This document shows, in pieces, positions 1 through 8,535 of a stretch of 35,840 nt of DNA. The stretch is from Spirochaetaceae bacterium (lineage in GTDB: Bacteria; Spirochaetota; Spirochaetia; DSM-27196; PWMO01): NCBI GenBank assembly GCA_007693945.1, contig RECP01000040.1, positions 1-35,840 of the forward strand, in the 5' to 3' direction. The notes below the pieces were generated by a model. The model was given only the letters and a program-made list of their open reading frames with translations, had not been told where the DNA came from and ran no database searches. How positions within the stretch are numbered: the first letter of the stretch is position 1; every line of letters begins with the position of its first letter. The position numbers and the translations under genes were made by a program.

Positions 1-54
1 TAGAGCGCTTGCTTGACATGCAAGAGGTCGTTGGTTCAACTCCAATACCGCCCA
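1..54 (+). tRNA. tRNA-Val (anticodon GAC), 5' part cut off by window edge
   Basis: The visible part contains the end of the D arm, an anticodon stem CTTGC/GCAAG around the loop TTGACAT (anticodon GAC), a variable region, a T arm (GTTGG, loop TTCAACT, CCAAT) and the 3' acceptor strand ACCGCCC with discriminator A at 54. CCA is not encoded. About 20 bases of the 5' end, including the other acceptor strand, lie before the window. The 3' end recurs in degenerate form at 10138-10159, which suggests the tRNA served as an integration target. Confidence 0.9.
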
Positions 55-159
55 TTCTCAACGTAATCCTGAAAAACGCTCTCCTCAGTCCGTAGAGCGC
101 AGTCAGCCCGCTGTCGCGCAGCCGCGAGCACTGTGCGAAGCCCGTGTTGACGCGGTTGG

Positions 160-188
160 TTGACAGCTCTCCGGTCCCGCGGTATGTT
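160..188 (+). promoter_or_regulatory. Candidate sigma70-type promoter of the catabolic locus
   Basis: TTGACA at 160-165, a 17-base spacer and TATGTT at 183-188 (6/6 and 4/6 to consensus) lie about 70 bases before the first gene of the locus. Transcription would start near 195. Confidence 0.5.
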
Positions 189-190
189 CA

Positions 191-205
191 CGGACAATTG
201 TTCCG
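191..205. promoter_or_regulatory. Candidate operator (inverted repeat at the predicted start site)
   Basis: CGGACAATTGTTCCG has 4-base inverted arms (CGGA/TCCG) around CAATTGT. It covers the predicted transcription start just after the -10 box, a typical repressor position. It does not resemble the repeat before the GntR gene, so the binding protein is unknown. Confidence 0.3.
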
Positions 206-260
206 CTGACATCAGGAGTCCACTGTCACAGATGCGTCATGGGCTTCCGGGAGGTCTCCG

Positions 261-1151
261 ATGAGATTCAAAGCAACAGGTATCATTCCTGCAATGATCA
301 CACCCCTTACCGCCGACGAACGCGTCAATGAGAAAGCGATGCGGGCGCTGATCAATCATCTGGTCGATGGTGGGGTTCACGGGATCTTCCCGGTTGGAAC
401 AACGGGGGAGTTCTATGGGCTGAGCCTGGAGCAGAAACGCGCAGTATTCGAGATTGCGGTTGATGCGGCCGGTGGACGCGTTCCGGTGTATGGTGGCGCT
501 GGCGGGATTACGACCAGGGAGTGTATTCAACTTGTTCAGATTGCTGAAGAGGCGGGACTCGATGCCGTATCGATTCTTACGCCGATGTTCATCAGTCCGA
601 CACAAGCCGAACTAATTACACACTATTCGCGTATCGCCTCAGAGACCAGTCTTCCGATCTTGCTCTACAACAATGTACCCAAGACCGGCGTTACGATCAG
701 TCCCGCTACGGTGGTAGAGCTATCCGCGATTGCCAATATTGTGGGCATCAAGGACTCAAGTGGTGATCTGACACTGACGGCTGAATACATCCGCTTGACT
801 CGCGGTAGCGGCTTTTCCGTGCTGGCCGGCAGGGACACACTGATTTACGCGAGCCTCTGTCACGGGGGAACCGGTGCGATTGCGGCCTGTGCCAACGTCG
901 CACCGCATCTGGTAGTGGACATCTACGAGAAGTACATGGCTGGTGACGTCGCCGGGTCGCTTGAGGCGCAGTACACACTGGCACCACTGCGCCTGGCCTT
1001 CACCCTGGGGTCCTTTCCGACCGTCATCAAGGAGGCGCTCCAGCTTCAGGGGATAGACGCGGGGCCCTGCATGGGACCGGTTGGACCGATGACTCCGGAA
1101 GCAAAGGCGCAGCTCAAACAGATCCTGGTCAACATGGCTGTTCTGAGGTAG
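261..1151 (+). CDS. DapA/NanA-family aldolase or synthase (probable catabolic 2-keto acid aldolase)
   Basis: This 296-residue protein is a full-length class I aldolase of the dihydrodipicolinate synthase / N-acetylneuraminate lyase family. It has GTTGE at 46-50 (pyruvate carboxylate binding), the catalytic tyrosine in LLYNNVP (Y136) and the Schiff-base lysine in GIKDSSGD (K164). The family condenses or cleaves pyruvate with an aldehyde. Because it opens a locus with a solute transporter and a sugar-acid-type dehydratase, a catabolic 2-keto-3-deoxy acid aldolase is more likely than lysine biosynthesis, but the substrate is not determined. ATG at 261 is preceded by GGGAGG at 249-254. The next gene follows after 98 bases on the same strand. 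Confidence 0.88.
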   Translation: MRFKATGIIPAMITPLTADERVNEKAMRALINHLVDGGVHGIFPVGTTGEFYGLSLEQKRAVFEIAVDAAGGRVPVYGGAGGITTRECIQLVQIAEEAGLDAVSILTPMFISPTQAELITHYSRIASETSLPILLYNNVPKTGVTISPATVVELSAIANIVGIKDSSGDLTLTAEYIRLTRGSGFSVLAGRDTLIYASLCHGGTGAIAACANVAPHLVVDIYEKYMAGDVAGSLEAQYTLAPLRLAFTLGSFPTVIKEALQLQGIDAGPCMGPVGPMTPEAKAQLKQILVNMAVLR

Positions 1152-1249
1152 AGGAGTTCGCTGCGCAGTCGAGGTCGAAGCCGGCTCTCGGTGACGGAAA
1201 AGCAGGAATCGCCGCCCGTCATCAGGTGTAAAGAGGATGCACTGCAACG

Positions 1250-2962
1250 ATGGAACAGATTGACGGTCCGGACGGGTTGCGGACGGGCGGAGAACTGCTG
1301 GCTGACGGACTGATCCGTCAGGGCGCTGATACCGTATTCGGCGTCCCGGGCGAAAGCTTCCTGCCGCTGCTTGACGCAATCTACGCCCGGTGTGACAGAC
1401 TGCGCTTCGTTACCTGCCGCCAGGAGGGTGGGGCAGCCTACATGGCGGACGCTTTCGGCAAACTAACCGGCAGACCCGGGATCTGCCTTGTCACGCGCGG
1501 CCCCGGGGCATGCAACGCCAGCATCGGAGTGCATACCGCCTGGCAGGACTCAACTCCCATGATCGTGCTTATCGGACAGGTGCCACGGTTTAATCGGCAT
1601 CGGGATGCGTTCCAGGAGATTGAGTTCCGGGACATGTTTGCGCCGATGGCAAAATGGATCTGCGAGGTTGACAGTTCGCGTCGCATCCCGGAGCATCTCA
1701 GTCACGCGTTTCACGTTGCTCTTTCCGGTCGCCCAGGGCCGGTTGTGCTGGTACTGCCCGAAGACGTTCTGGCTGAACGCGCGGTAGCGATAGATCTGCC
1801 GCCGGCGCAGATTTCGCGCGCTGTTGCAGAACCCGGCGTGCAGCAACGTCTGCACACAAGACTGACGGCAGCGAGGCGTCCGCTGATAATTCTCGGGGGC
1901 CCCGGCTGGGGGAGCGAAGCGGCGGCTGCTCTGGCCCGCGTTGCGGCGCGCCAGCACATACCGGTTGTTACGGCACTTCGCTGTCAGGACTATTTTGACA
2001 ACCAGCATCCGTGCTACGGAGGCGACCTTGGCATATCCGCGCATCCGGAGGTCCTGCGGTCCGTACGCGCTGCGGACCTGCTGCTGGTGATCGGCGCTCG
2101 GCTGGACGAGATGACGACCCAGGGCTACAGCGTGCCGCCGGCACCACGCAGCAAGCAGTGTCTTGCTCACGTGTATCCTGACGGGCGGGAGTTGGGCCGG
2201 GTGTATTATCCTGACGTGCCGGTTCTTTGCGACCCATCACTGTTTGCAGCGGCACTCGAAAGCCTCGACGCGGAGGTCCCCGCTGGTCGCGCCGCCTGGT
2301 GTGCTGCGGTGCATCAAGACTACAAGAAGCTGCTGACACCCGCTTCGCAGCCCGGCGCACTCGATATGGGGCACGTAATTGCGGCGTTACGGCAAAGGCT
2401 GCCCGAGAATACGATTGTTACCAACGGCGCCGGAAACTACACGGCATGGGTACACAAATTCTGGCAATTTCGTACCTATCGATCACAATTGGCTCCTATC
2501 AGCGGGGTAATGGGTTACGGAGTGCCGGCCTCCGTGGCGGCCAAACTGATATACCCCGATCGCCAGGTCGTGGTCTTCGCGGGTGATGGATGTTTCCTGA
2601 TGAACGCGCAGGAACTGGCCACGATTCGGCACTATGAACTCGATCCGCTGATTATCGTCGTGAACAACGGCATCTACGGAACCATCCGTATGCATCAGGA
2701 ACGCAAGTATCCGGGCCGCGTCTACGGTACGGATCTGACGAATCCGGATTTCGCGGCACTGGCGGCATCATTCGGTCTGCACAGCCAGGTTCTGGAAAGG
2801 ACCGAAGACGTGTCGGCAACGATCGATCGGGCGCTTGCGGCAGGTGGTCCGGCTCTCATCGAATGCAGGGTGGATCCCGAAGGCATAACCCCGCGGACGA
2901 CGCTGTCGGACCTTGCGGCAGCAGCACAGAAGCCGGGGGATGCGAGACGCGCAACCTTGTAG
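1250..2962 (+). CDS. Thiamine diphosphate-dependent enzyme, acetolactate synthase-like
   Basis: A 570-residue ThDP enzyme of the acetolactate synthase / pyruvate oxidase / benzoylformate decarboxylase superfamily with N-terminal PYR, central and C-terminal PP domains. The cofactor-activating glutamate is E59 in CRQEGGA, and the ThDP-Mg motif is GDG (445-447) followed 24 residues later by NN (472-473). It is distinct from the biosynthetic IlvB at 19462-21192, and no small subunit lies beside it, so a 2-keto acid decarboxylase or ligase in the local catabolic pathway is more likely than valine synthesis. ATG at 1250 has only a weak, distant AGAGGA (1232-1237), so expression may depend on the upstream gene. 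The exact reaction cannot be assigned. Confidence 0.85.
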   Translation: MEQIDGPDGLRTGGELLADGLIRQGADTVFGVPGESFLPLLDAIYARCDRLRFVTCRQEGGAAYMADAFGKLTGRPGICLVTRGPGACNASIGVHTAWQDSTPMIVLIGQVPRFNRHRDAFQEIEFRDMFAPMAKWICEVDSSRRIPEHLSHAFHVALSGRPGPVVLVLPEDVLAERAVAIDLPPAQISRAVAEPGVQQRLHTRLTAARRPLIILGGPGWGSEAAAALARVAARQHIPVVTALRCQDYFDNQHPCYGGDLGISAHPEVLRSVRAADLLLVIGARLDEMTTQGYSVPPAPRSKQCLAHVYPDGRELGRVYYPDVPVLCDPSLFAAALESLDAEVPAGRAAWCAAVHQDYKKLLTPASQPGALDMGHVIAALRQRLPENTIVTNGAGNYTAWVHKFWQFRTYRSQLAPISGVMGYGVPASVAAKLIYPDRQVVVFAGDGCFLMNAQELATIRHYELDPLIIVVNNGIYGTIRMHQERKYPGRVYGTDLTNPDFAALAASFGLHSQVLERTEDVSATIDRALAAGGPALIECRVDPEGITPRTTLSDLAAAAQKPGDARRATL

Positions 2963-3095
2963 CCACCGGTGGCCGCAGTCCGCTGGGAAGCAGCGTCACT
3001 TGCGTTGACGCGGTGCACGTAGAACACACAGCAGAACACCCACCAGAATTCATAGACAACCTCTGTTTAAAAACCCTGATTGACAGAAATCTCGA

Positions 3096-3124
3096 TTGAC
3101 GCATGACAGTTTCAGTGCTATGCT
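3096..3124 (+). promoter_or_regulatory. Sigma70-type promoter with extended -10, before the GntR gene
   Basis: TTGACG at 3096-3101, a 17-base spacer and TATGCT at 3119-3124, with TG at 3116-3117 giving an extended -10. Inverted and direct repeats begin at the -10 box, fitting autoregulation by the GntR protein encoded next. Confidence 0.6.
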
Positions 3125-3159
3125 CAAAAATCAGTGATCTTTGATCTGTGATCTTTGAG
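3123..3159. promoter_or_regulatory. Candidate GntR operator: three copies of an 11-base half-site
   Basis: CTCAAAAATCA (3123-3133) is inverted relative to TGATCTTTGAG (3149-3159), with 10 of 11 positions complementary. The same element occurs again in direct orientation as GTGATCTTTGA at 3134-3144 and 3148-3158, spaced 14 bases start to start. The array overlaps the -10 box and start site of the promoter, as expected for a self-repressing regulator. The assignment to the adjacent gene is inferred from position. Confidence 0.5.
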
Positions 3160-3207
3160 TCTTCGTGCTCACAGCGCAACGTGTTCCCTGACGGAGGGGT
3201 CCTGCAG

Positions 3208-3930
3208 TTGTTCACCTATGACGAAAGCCAGTTAGAGGAAGTCCTCAGAAGCGATATCGGCCGTTTTCGCAATGCCGAGTCTCTGGCGCTCGCGGCCCTG
3301 CGCAGGGCTATCATAACCGGCACGCTGCCGCCCGGGCAGATGATTGATGAGGAGATGATTGCCGGTCACCTTCACCTGAGCCGGATGCCGGTCCGGCAAG
3401 CGATGGCGATACTGGAGTCCGAAGGACTCGTAATGCGCGCCTACAAGCGTGGCGTGACCGTGACTGAACTCAACCGGTCCGAAATAGAAGAGATCTACCA
3501 TATACGCGCGAACCTCGAAAGTCTGGCAATCTCGCGGGCCGTGCCCAGCTATTCGGACGCCTACCTCGACGATGTTGCCGAGGTTCTGTCCGACCTGCGA
3601 CGGGCCGGAAACGACAGCGCCGACTTTGTGGATCTGAACACGCGATTTCACACAATGCTCTACGAACCCTCGGGATGGGACACTCTCTGTGGCCTGATAG
3701 TCAAATTGCGAAACAACATTGCCCGTTACGTAGCGATCTCGCACGACTTCATACAAGCCCGACCGAATCTCTCCGTGGATCACGGCAGGATTTTTGAGGC
3801 GTGCCGTCAGCGAGATGCGGAGGCGGCCGCGGATCTCACCCGGCAGCATGTCTTCAATGCCATGAACATACTCCTCAAGACTTTTGAAACGGAGGCCTGG
3901 ATCTCGGTGAAGAGGCCGGAGTCGACATAG
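3208..3930 (+). CDS. GntR-family transcriptional regulator, FCD/FadR subfamily
   Basis: The N-terminal winged helix-turn-helix is recognisable (AALRRAIITGTLPPGQ, then LSRMPVRQAMAILESEGLV), followed by a helical FCD effector domain. Such proteins repress catabolic operons and release DNA on binding an organic acid, which often needs a metal held by FCD histidines and aspartates. I place the start at TTG 3208 because GGAGG (3193-3197) precedes it at good spacing, giving 240 residues, the usual family length. A longer GTG start at 3148 would lie inside the putative operator and lacks a ribosome-binding site. It sits between two enzymes of the catabolic locus and probably controls both the locus and itself. 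Confidence 0.88.
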   Translation: MFTYDESQLEEVLRSDIGRFRNAESLALAALRRAIITGTLPPGQMIDEEMIAGHLHLSRMPVRQAMAILESEGLVMRAYKRGVTVTELNRSEIEEIYHIRANLESLAISRAVPSYSDAYLDDVAEVLSDLRRAGNDSADFVDLNTRFHTMLYEPSGWDTLCGLIVKLRNNIARYVAISHDFIQARPNLSVDHGRIFEACRQRDAEAAADLTRQHVFNAMNILLKTFETEAWISVKRPEST

Positions 3931-3987
3931 TGAGGATCGGCACCGTGACCTGTCGTAGGTAGGAGCGTTCTCAGAAGGGGGCAAAGA

Positions 3988-5202
3988 ATGGCTGAATGGA
4001 TGACCGGAGATTGGTGGGTCAGTCAGTATAACTACCTGAAGGAATACCGCGCGCAGTTCGAGACGCCCTCGAACGTGATCATTCACGATACAACTCTGCG
4101 CGACGGAGAACAGACACCCGGCGTGGTCTTCAGCAAGAGCGAGAAAGTAGAAATCGCCAGGATGCTTGACGAGCTTGGAGTGGAACGAATAGAGGCCGGC
4201 ATGCCGGCGGTGTCCACTCCGGACTTCGAAGCGATACAGGAGATAACATCTCTGGGTCTCAAAGCCCGAATATACAGCTTTGCCCGCGCTTCTCAGGAAG
4301 ATATCGACATGGCAAGCGAGTGTGGTGTCGACGGTGTGATAATAGAAATACCCACAAGCGAGCCCAAGTTGAGGTACCAATTCCCCAAATGGTCAAAGGC
4401 TGACGTGATAGAACGCAGCCTGGAGTCGGTACGCTACGCCAAGACACGTGGTCTGGAAGCCGTCTACTTTGGCTATGACACAACAAGAGCGGACTACGGG
4501 TTTCTGGAAGAACTCTATTCCGCAGTTGTCCTTGACGGCAAGGCAGACTCGGTAGGAATCGTGGACACCATGGGGTGTACGCTTCCGGGCGCCATGACGC
4601 AACTGATCAGAAGGTTGCGGCAGCAGTTCGAGACAACATTCGAGATTCACGCTCACAACGATTTTGGATTGGGAACGGCGATCTCTTTTGCAGCAATGGA
4701 GGCAGGTGCCGCAGTCATTCATACTTGCGTCAACGGGATGGGAGAACGGACCGGCAACGCTCCGCTTGAACAGATAGCCGTCGGACTGAAAGTGTTGTAC
4801 GGCCTGAATGTGAAGTACAGGCTCGAACTGCTGGACGGCATTTCTGAAAAGGTAGCTGAATTCTCCGGTTTTCCGGTTCCAGTCAACAAGCCGATTGTGG
4901 GCCGCAACGTGTTCTGCCGCGAATCAGGAATCGGAATCGACCTTGTGATGGATCAACCTCTGGCCATGTTCGGGCTTGCTCCGTCCACGGTTGGCAAGCA
5001 GGGCGGGGTGGTGCTGGGCAAGAAGAGCGGGAAGAAATCAATTACCCATAAGCTGGCTGAGTTGGGTTTGCGGGTAAATGACGAGAGTAGCGCGATCGAG
5101 AAAATACTTGCAGAGGTAAAGGACCGGTCCATACGCACCAAGGGTCTGGTATCCGATGAAGACTTCGTGGCACTGGTCAAGCCATACCTTGAGCGGGAGT
5201 GA
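3988..5202 (+). CDS. Isopropylmalate/homocitrate synthase-like acyltransferase (HMGL-like family)
   Basis: A 404-residue TIM-barrel enzyme of the pyruvate carboxyltransferase (HMGL-like) family. It has DTTLRDGEQTPGV near the N-terminus, the metal-binding HAHND at 221-225, and NGMGERTGNAPLEQ starting at 249. These signatures mark enzymes that condense acetyl-CoA with a 2-keto acid (LeuA, NifV, AksA, citramalate synthase). It lacks the full LeuA C-terminal regulatory domain and matches NifV/AksA-type length. The biosynthetic leuCD operon is 12 kb away on the other strand, so this copy probably serves the local pathway. AAGGGGG lies just before ATG 3988. The true acceptor keto acid is unknown. 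Confidence 0.85.
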   Translation: MAEWMTGDWWVSQYNYLKEYRAQFETPSNVIIHDTTLRDGEQTPGVVFSKSEKVEIARMLDELGVERIEAGMPAVSTPDFEAIQEITSLGLKARIYSFARASQEDIDMASECGVDGVIIEIPTSEPKLRYQFPKWSKADVIERSLESVRYAKTRGLEAVYFGYDTTRADYGFLEELYSAVVLDGKADSVGIVDTMGCTLPGAMTQLIRRLRQQFETTFEIHAHNDFGLGTAISFAAMEAGAAVIHTCVNGMGERTGNAPLEQIAVGLKVLYGLNVKYRLELLDGISEKVAEFSGFPVPVNKPIVGRNVFCRESGIGIDLVMDQPLAMFGLAPSTVGKQGGVVLGKKSGKKSITHKLAELGLRVNDESSAIEKILAEVKDRSIRTKGLVSDEDFVALVKPYLERE

Positions 5203-5257
5203 GGAGGTGCAGAGCAGGGTTAGATGACGACAGAAAGTAGTCGGTAGGCTGAATCTC

Positions 5258-5280
5258 GTCGGGCGCGACAATGGCCCGAC
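5258..5280. repeat. 7-bp perfect inverted repeat before tctC
   Basis: GTCGGGC (5258-5264) and GCCCGAC (5274-5280) are separated by 9 bases and lie about 30 bases before the tctC start. No T run follows, so it is not an intrinsic terminator. It could be an operator or an mRNA hairpin. Confidence 0.4.
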
Positions 5281-5310
5281 ATCGATCGTAGGAATGAGGA
5301 GGAAAACTCG

Positions 5311-6273
5311 ATGAAAAAGGCATTGTTCTTGAGTGCGTGTCTCCTGGTGCTGGCAGGTTCGCTGGTTTTTGCGGCCGGCGAGCGTGAGGACCCGGCGGCA
5401 GTGGACGCTTTTCCCACCGGGCCCATAGAGATCATTATTCCGGGTGGCGCCGGTGGAGGGGTTGATGTGCCGGTGCGCGCCATGGCGCCGTTCCTGGAAG
5501 CGGAACTCGGGGTGCCGATCGTTCCCAATAACCTGGCCGGCGCAACCGGGGCCATCGCGTATACCGCGCTGGCGCGCTCCACACCGGACGGCTACACGAT
5601 CGGCTACACAACAAGCCCCGCCTTTGTAACCGTCTATGTGCAGGGGGCCCTCTACGCGCACCCTATAGAGGATTTTGAGCACCTGGCACAGGTTATCTTC
5701 AACGCCCAGGCTATCACCGTCCGAGCGGACAGCCCCTTTCAATCGTTTGAAGAGCTGCTGGCGCACGCTGAGAGTAACCCGGAGTCGCTTTCGCTGACCC
5801 ACACCGGAGCCGCGAGTGTTAAGGCATTGATGGGCAACTTGCTGGCGGACGAAGGATACGACTTCCGGCTGGTGGCTATGGACGGTGATGCCGGCACCAT
5901 CGTGAGTTTGCTCGGTGGGCATGTGGACGCAGGGATCATCATGGCTCCGCTGACGGTTGAGTACGTGGAATCCGGAGACATGCGCGTACTGGCACTGTCC
6001 GGACATCCGCGAGAAGACCTGCCCGGCGTCCCCACGTTCGAACAAGTGGGCTTCTCAATGCCGATTGGCGGTACGACGCATGGTTTTGTCGCTCCCAAAG
6101 GGGTGGATCCGGCGATTCTGGCTACACTGCGCCAGGCGATCCATAACGTGATACACAATCCGGAATTCCAGGCGGAAGCTCAGCGGTTAGGGTTGAATCT
6201 CAGCTATGCTGATCACAACTCGTATCGAGAGTTCCTGCAGAGCATATACCCGGTTCTGCGAGCGCAGTTCTGA
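5311..6273 (+). CDS. tctC: Tripartite tricarboxylate transporter, periplasmic binding protein (TctC/Bug family)
   Basis: A 320-residue exported solute-binding protein. Residues 1 to about 21 form a signal peptide ending VFAAGERED, a pattern typical of spirochaete binding proteins. The mature part follows the Bug-family plan: GPIEIIIPGGAGGGVDVPVR near the start, a P-N-N-x-x-G-A-T-G-A segment, PDGYTIGY, and the later GVPTFEQVGF loop. Bug proteins bind carboxylates (citrate, tartrate, sugar acids and similar) and deliver them to TctAB. GAGGAGG (5296-5302) gives strong translation initiation. TctB and TctA follow, completing the system. The ligand cannot be predicted. Confidence 0.92.
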   Translation: MKKALFLSACLLVLAGSLVFAAGEREDPAAVDAFPTGPIEIIIPGGAGGGVDVPVRAMAPFLEAELGVPIVPNNLAGATGAIAYTALARSTPDGYTIGYTTSPAFVTVYVQGALYAHPIEDFEHLAQVIFNAQAITVRADSPFQSFEELLAHAESNPESLSLTHTGAASVKALMGNLLADEGYDFRLVAMDGDAGTIVSLLGGHVDAGIIMAPLTVEYVESGDMRVLALSGHPREDLPGVPTFEQVGFSMPIGGTTHGFVAPKGVDPAILATLRQAIHNVIHNPEFQAEAQRLGLNLSYADHNSYREFLQSIYPVLRAQF

Positions 6274-6315
6274 TGCGTCGCCGCAGGCGTTAGCGAGAGC
6301 AATGAGAAAACAGAG

Positions 6316-6348
6316 GCATATGGGCATACCGCGTGTATGCCCATATGC
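6316..6348. repeat. Perfect 14-bp stem-loop between tctC and tctB
   Basis: GCATATGGGCATAC (6316-6329) and GTATGCCCATATGC (6335-6348) are fully complementary around the loop CGCGT. No T run follows. Its place between a binding-protein gene and the membrane-protein genes fits an mRNA hairpin that protects the tctC message and so raises binding protein over permease (inference). It could also act as a dimeric operator. Confidence 0.8.
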
Positions 6349-6392
6349 GGCAACTGAGGTGTGCCGTGGATAATCCGTAAGGATCGAGAGAA

Positions 6393-6848
6393 ATGATGCG
6401 CAGACTGAACATAGAAAGGATCTTGTGCATATGGATGGCGCTGATCGCGGCCATCGCGCTGTACGGGGCCAGGGGGCTTCCCCTCGAGGCACGATATACA
6501 CTCGGTCCCGGCGTCACGCCTCTCTTCTATTCAGTGCTTCTGATAGTTTCCTCGGCTGCCGTGTTCTTGATGGCCAGGAACCTGCGTCCGGTTTCATTCA
6601 AATCGCTGATTTCAGAACCGGGGCGGCGAGGAACAATGCTGTTTGCGATGTTCATTGTTCTCTCAGGGTTGGTCTATGTACTGGGCTTCATGGTGTCCAT
6701 TTTTCTATTCACCTTTGCAGGCCTGATTCTGATAGAGGATTGGGCTTACCACAAGGCGCTGCTGTTTAGTATTGTGTGGACGCTTGTGCTGCATACGATA
6801 TTTGTCAGGTTTCTGGCAGCGAGATTGATTCGCGGTGTCCTCTTCTGA
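6393..6848 (+). CDS. tctB: Tripartite tricarboxylate transporter, small membrane subunit (TctB)
   Basis: A 151-residue hydrophobic protein with about four transmembrane helices (roughly residues 10-28, 41-60, 80-100 and 104-145 with a break). Length and helix pattern match TctB (DUF1468), the small integral membrane subunit that pairs with TctA. Sequence conservation in this family is low, so the call rests mainly on topology and on its place between tctC and tctA. ATG 6393 follows GGATCGAGAG; a second ATG is directly adjacent. Confidence 0.85.
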   Translation: MMRRLNIERILCIWMALIAAIALYGARGLPLEARYTLGPGVTPLFYSVLLIVSSAAVFLMARNLRPVSFKSLISEPGRRGTMLFAMFIVLSGLVYVLGFMVSIFLFTFAGLILIEDWAYHKALLFSIVWTLVLHTIFVRFLAARLIRGVLF

Positions 6849-6955
6849 CACGGCGAGGGCTCTGAGCACGAACTGACCGTAGACAGCCAAACTGTTGCAC
6901 GCTGATCCGGGCTGTCGCCGCGGAGTCGGGTTTGTCGTTATAGGAGGCATGACGG

Positions 6956-8464
6956 ATGTCGGATACGCTGCTCCTGTTGTTGGGCGGATTCGAGAGCCTG
7001 CTGAGGGTTGAGGTCTTTCTGGCTTGTCTGGTTGGCGTTGTGATGGGAACGTTCATCGGTGTGCTGCCGGGCATTGGACCCACCTCGGCCATAGCGATAC
7101 TGCTGCCCGCCGTTTACGGTATGGATCCGCTTGTGGCAATGGTTACCCTGGCGGGAATCTTCTACGGCGGTACGTACGGCGGAACAATAACGGCGGTATT
7201 GCTGAATATCCCGGGTGAGGCAACGAGCGTCGCCACCGCCTACGACGGTTATCCGATGTGCAAGGCCGGGAAAGCCGGGATTGCCATCGGAATGGGGGCA
7301 ATCTGTTCGACCATTGCCGCGACCATCGGAGTGATATTGTTAACTCTGATTGCAATGCCGCTGGCCAGGTTCGGGTTGAGATTTGGACCGGTCGAATATA
7401 CTTCAATCTACATATTCGCCTTTGCGATGGTGTCTTCGATGACCGGCAGGAATGTCTTCAAGGCTCTGATGTCGCTCAGCTTGGGCCTGCTCTTGGCCAC
7501 CGTCGGGCAGGATGTCATGTACGGCACACCGCGATTGACGTTCGGTCAGCTGCGATTGATAGACGGTATCAGGTTTGTTCCGGCCATCGTTGGGCTGTAC
7601 GGGATGTCCGAAATACTGTTCAACACCATCCACAGAGTTGATCTCCCCGGCAAGGAAATGCCCGACAATAGACTCGACTTCAAGAATGTATTTCCCAGAT
7701 GGCACCATATCGCGGAGTGTAAATGGACGATTCTCAGGTCTACGATCGTAGGTTTCCTGGTAGGGGTAATGCCGGGTGCCGGAGGGACTATAGCCGGTCT
7801 TCTCGGTTACGATATAGAAAAGCTGCTGTCCAAAGATCCCGACAAATACGGCACCGGAGTCATCCAGGGGGTTGCCGCACCTGAGTCTGCCAACAGTGCA
7901 TCCTCTGCCGGCGCGCTGGTGCCGCTGCTGTCGCTTGGCATACCGGGTTCAGGAACCACGGCTGTTATGCTCGGCGCGTTCGTCCTGCTCGGCGTGCGGC
8001 CCGGCCCCAGATTCTTCACCACCCAACCGGAACTGGCGTGGGGGATTATCGCCAGCATGTACCTGGGAAACGTGTTGCTGCTGATACTCAACACAACCCT
8101 CATCCCGCTGTTCGTTACGCTGCTGCGGATATCGCACAAGGCCATCTCGATTGTCGTGCCCACCTTGTGCTTCATAGGGATCTACTCCGTCCACAGGTCC
8201 ATGACGGATGTGTGGGTCATGATGGTATTTGCGCTGGTGGGATATGTGTTCAAATTGCGCGGGATACCAGGTGCTCCACTTGTGTTGGCGCTGCTTCTGG
8301 GAGGAAGCATGGAGTTCTCGCTCAGGCAGTCACTGGTTCTGTCCGCAGGTTCTCCGCTGGTGTTCTTCTCGAAGCCGATTTCGCTCTTGTTTGTTATTGC
8401 CAGTATCCTGGTTGTTGTGATGGCGTTTGTAAGAACCCTCAGGAGTCGAAAACGCGGGCTGTGA
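6956..8464 (+). CDS. tctA: Tripartite tricarboxylate transporter, large membrane subunit (TctA)
   Basis: A 502-residue polytopic membrane protein, the transport channel of the TctABC system, driven by an ion gradient rather than ATP. Diagnostic segments are GVLPGIGPTSAIAILLP near residue 40, YGGTYGGTITAVLLNIPGE, the glycine-rich GVMPGAGGTIAGLLGYDIEK, and APESANSASSAGALVPLLSLGIPGS (written here only as landmarks). AGGAGG at 6942-6947 precedes ATG 6956 by 8 bases. A decayed fragment of a different tctA begins about 70 bases after its stop codon. Confidence 0.94.
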   Translation: MSDTLLLLLGGFESLLRVEVFLACLVGVVMGTFIGVLPGIGPTSAIAILLPAVYGMDPLVAMVTLAGIFYGGTYGGTITAVLLNIPGEATSVATAYDGYPMCKAGKAGIAIGMGAICSTIAATIGVILLTLIAMPLARFGLRFGPVEYTSIYIFAFAMVSSMTGRNVFKALMSLSLGLLLATVGQDVMYGTPRLTFGQLRLIDGIRFVPAIVGLYGMSEILFNTIHRVDLPGKEMPDNRLDFKNVFPRWHHIAECKWTILRSTIVGFLVGVMPGAGGTIAGLLGYDIEKLLSKDPDKYGTGVIQGVAAPESANSASSAGALVPLLSLGIPGSGTTAVMLGAFVLLGVRPGPRFFTTQPELAWGIIASMYLGNVLLLILNTTLIPLFVTLLRISHKAISIVVPTLCFIGIYSVHRSMTDVWVMMVFALVGYVFKLRGIPGAPLVLALLLGGSMEFSLRQSLVLSAGSPLVFFSKPISLLFVIASILVVVMAFVRTLRSRKRGL

Positions 8465-8535
8465 GGCCACGCAGAGTGCTTTCGCGGTCGGGGAGGGATG
8501 ACGCTAATGAGGATTACCAAACCGGCATGGATCCG

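Noticed and set aside
3232-4380. Long minus-strand open frame (382 codons) opposite the GntR and HMGL-like genes
   Set aside because: Both opposing frames encode proteins with clear family motifs; the antisense product has no recognisable domain and shows His/Arg-rich composition typical of shadow frames.
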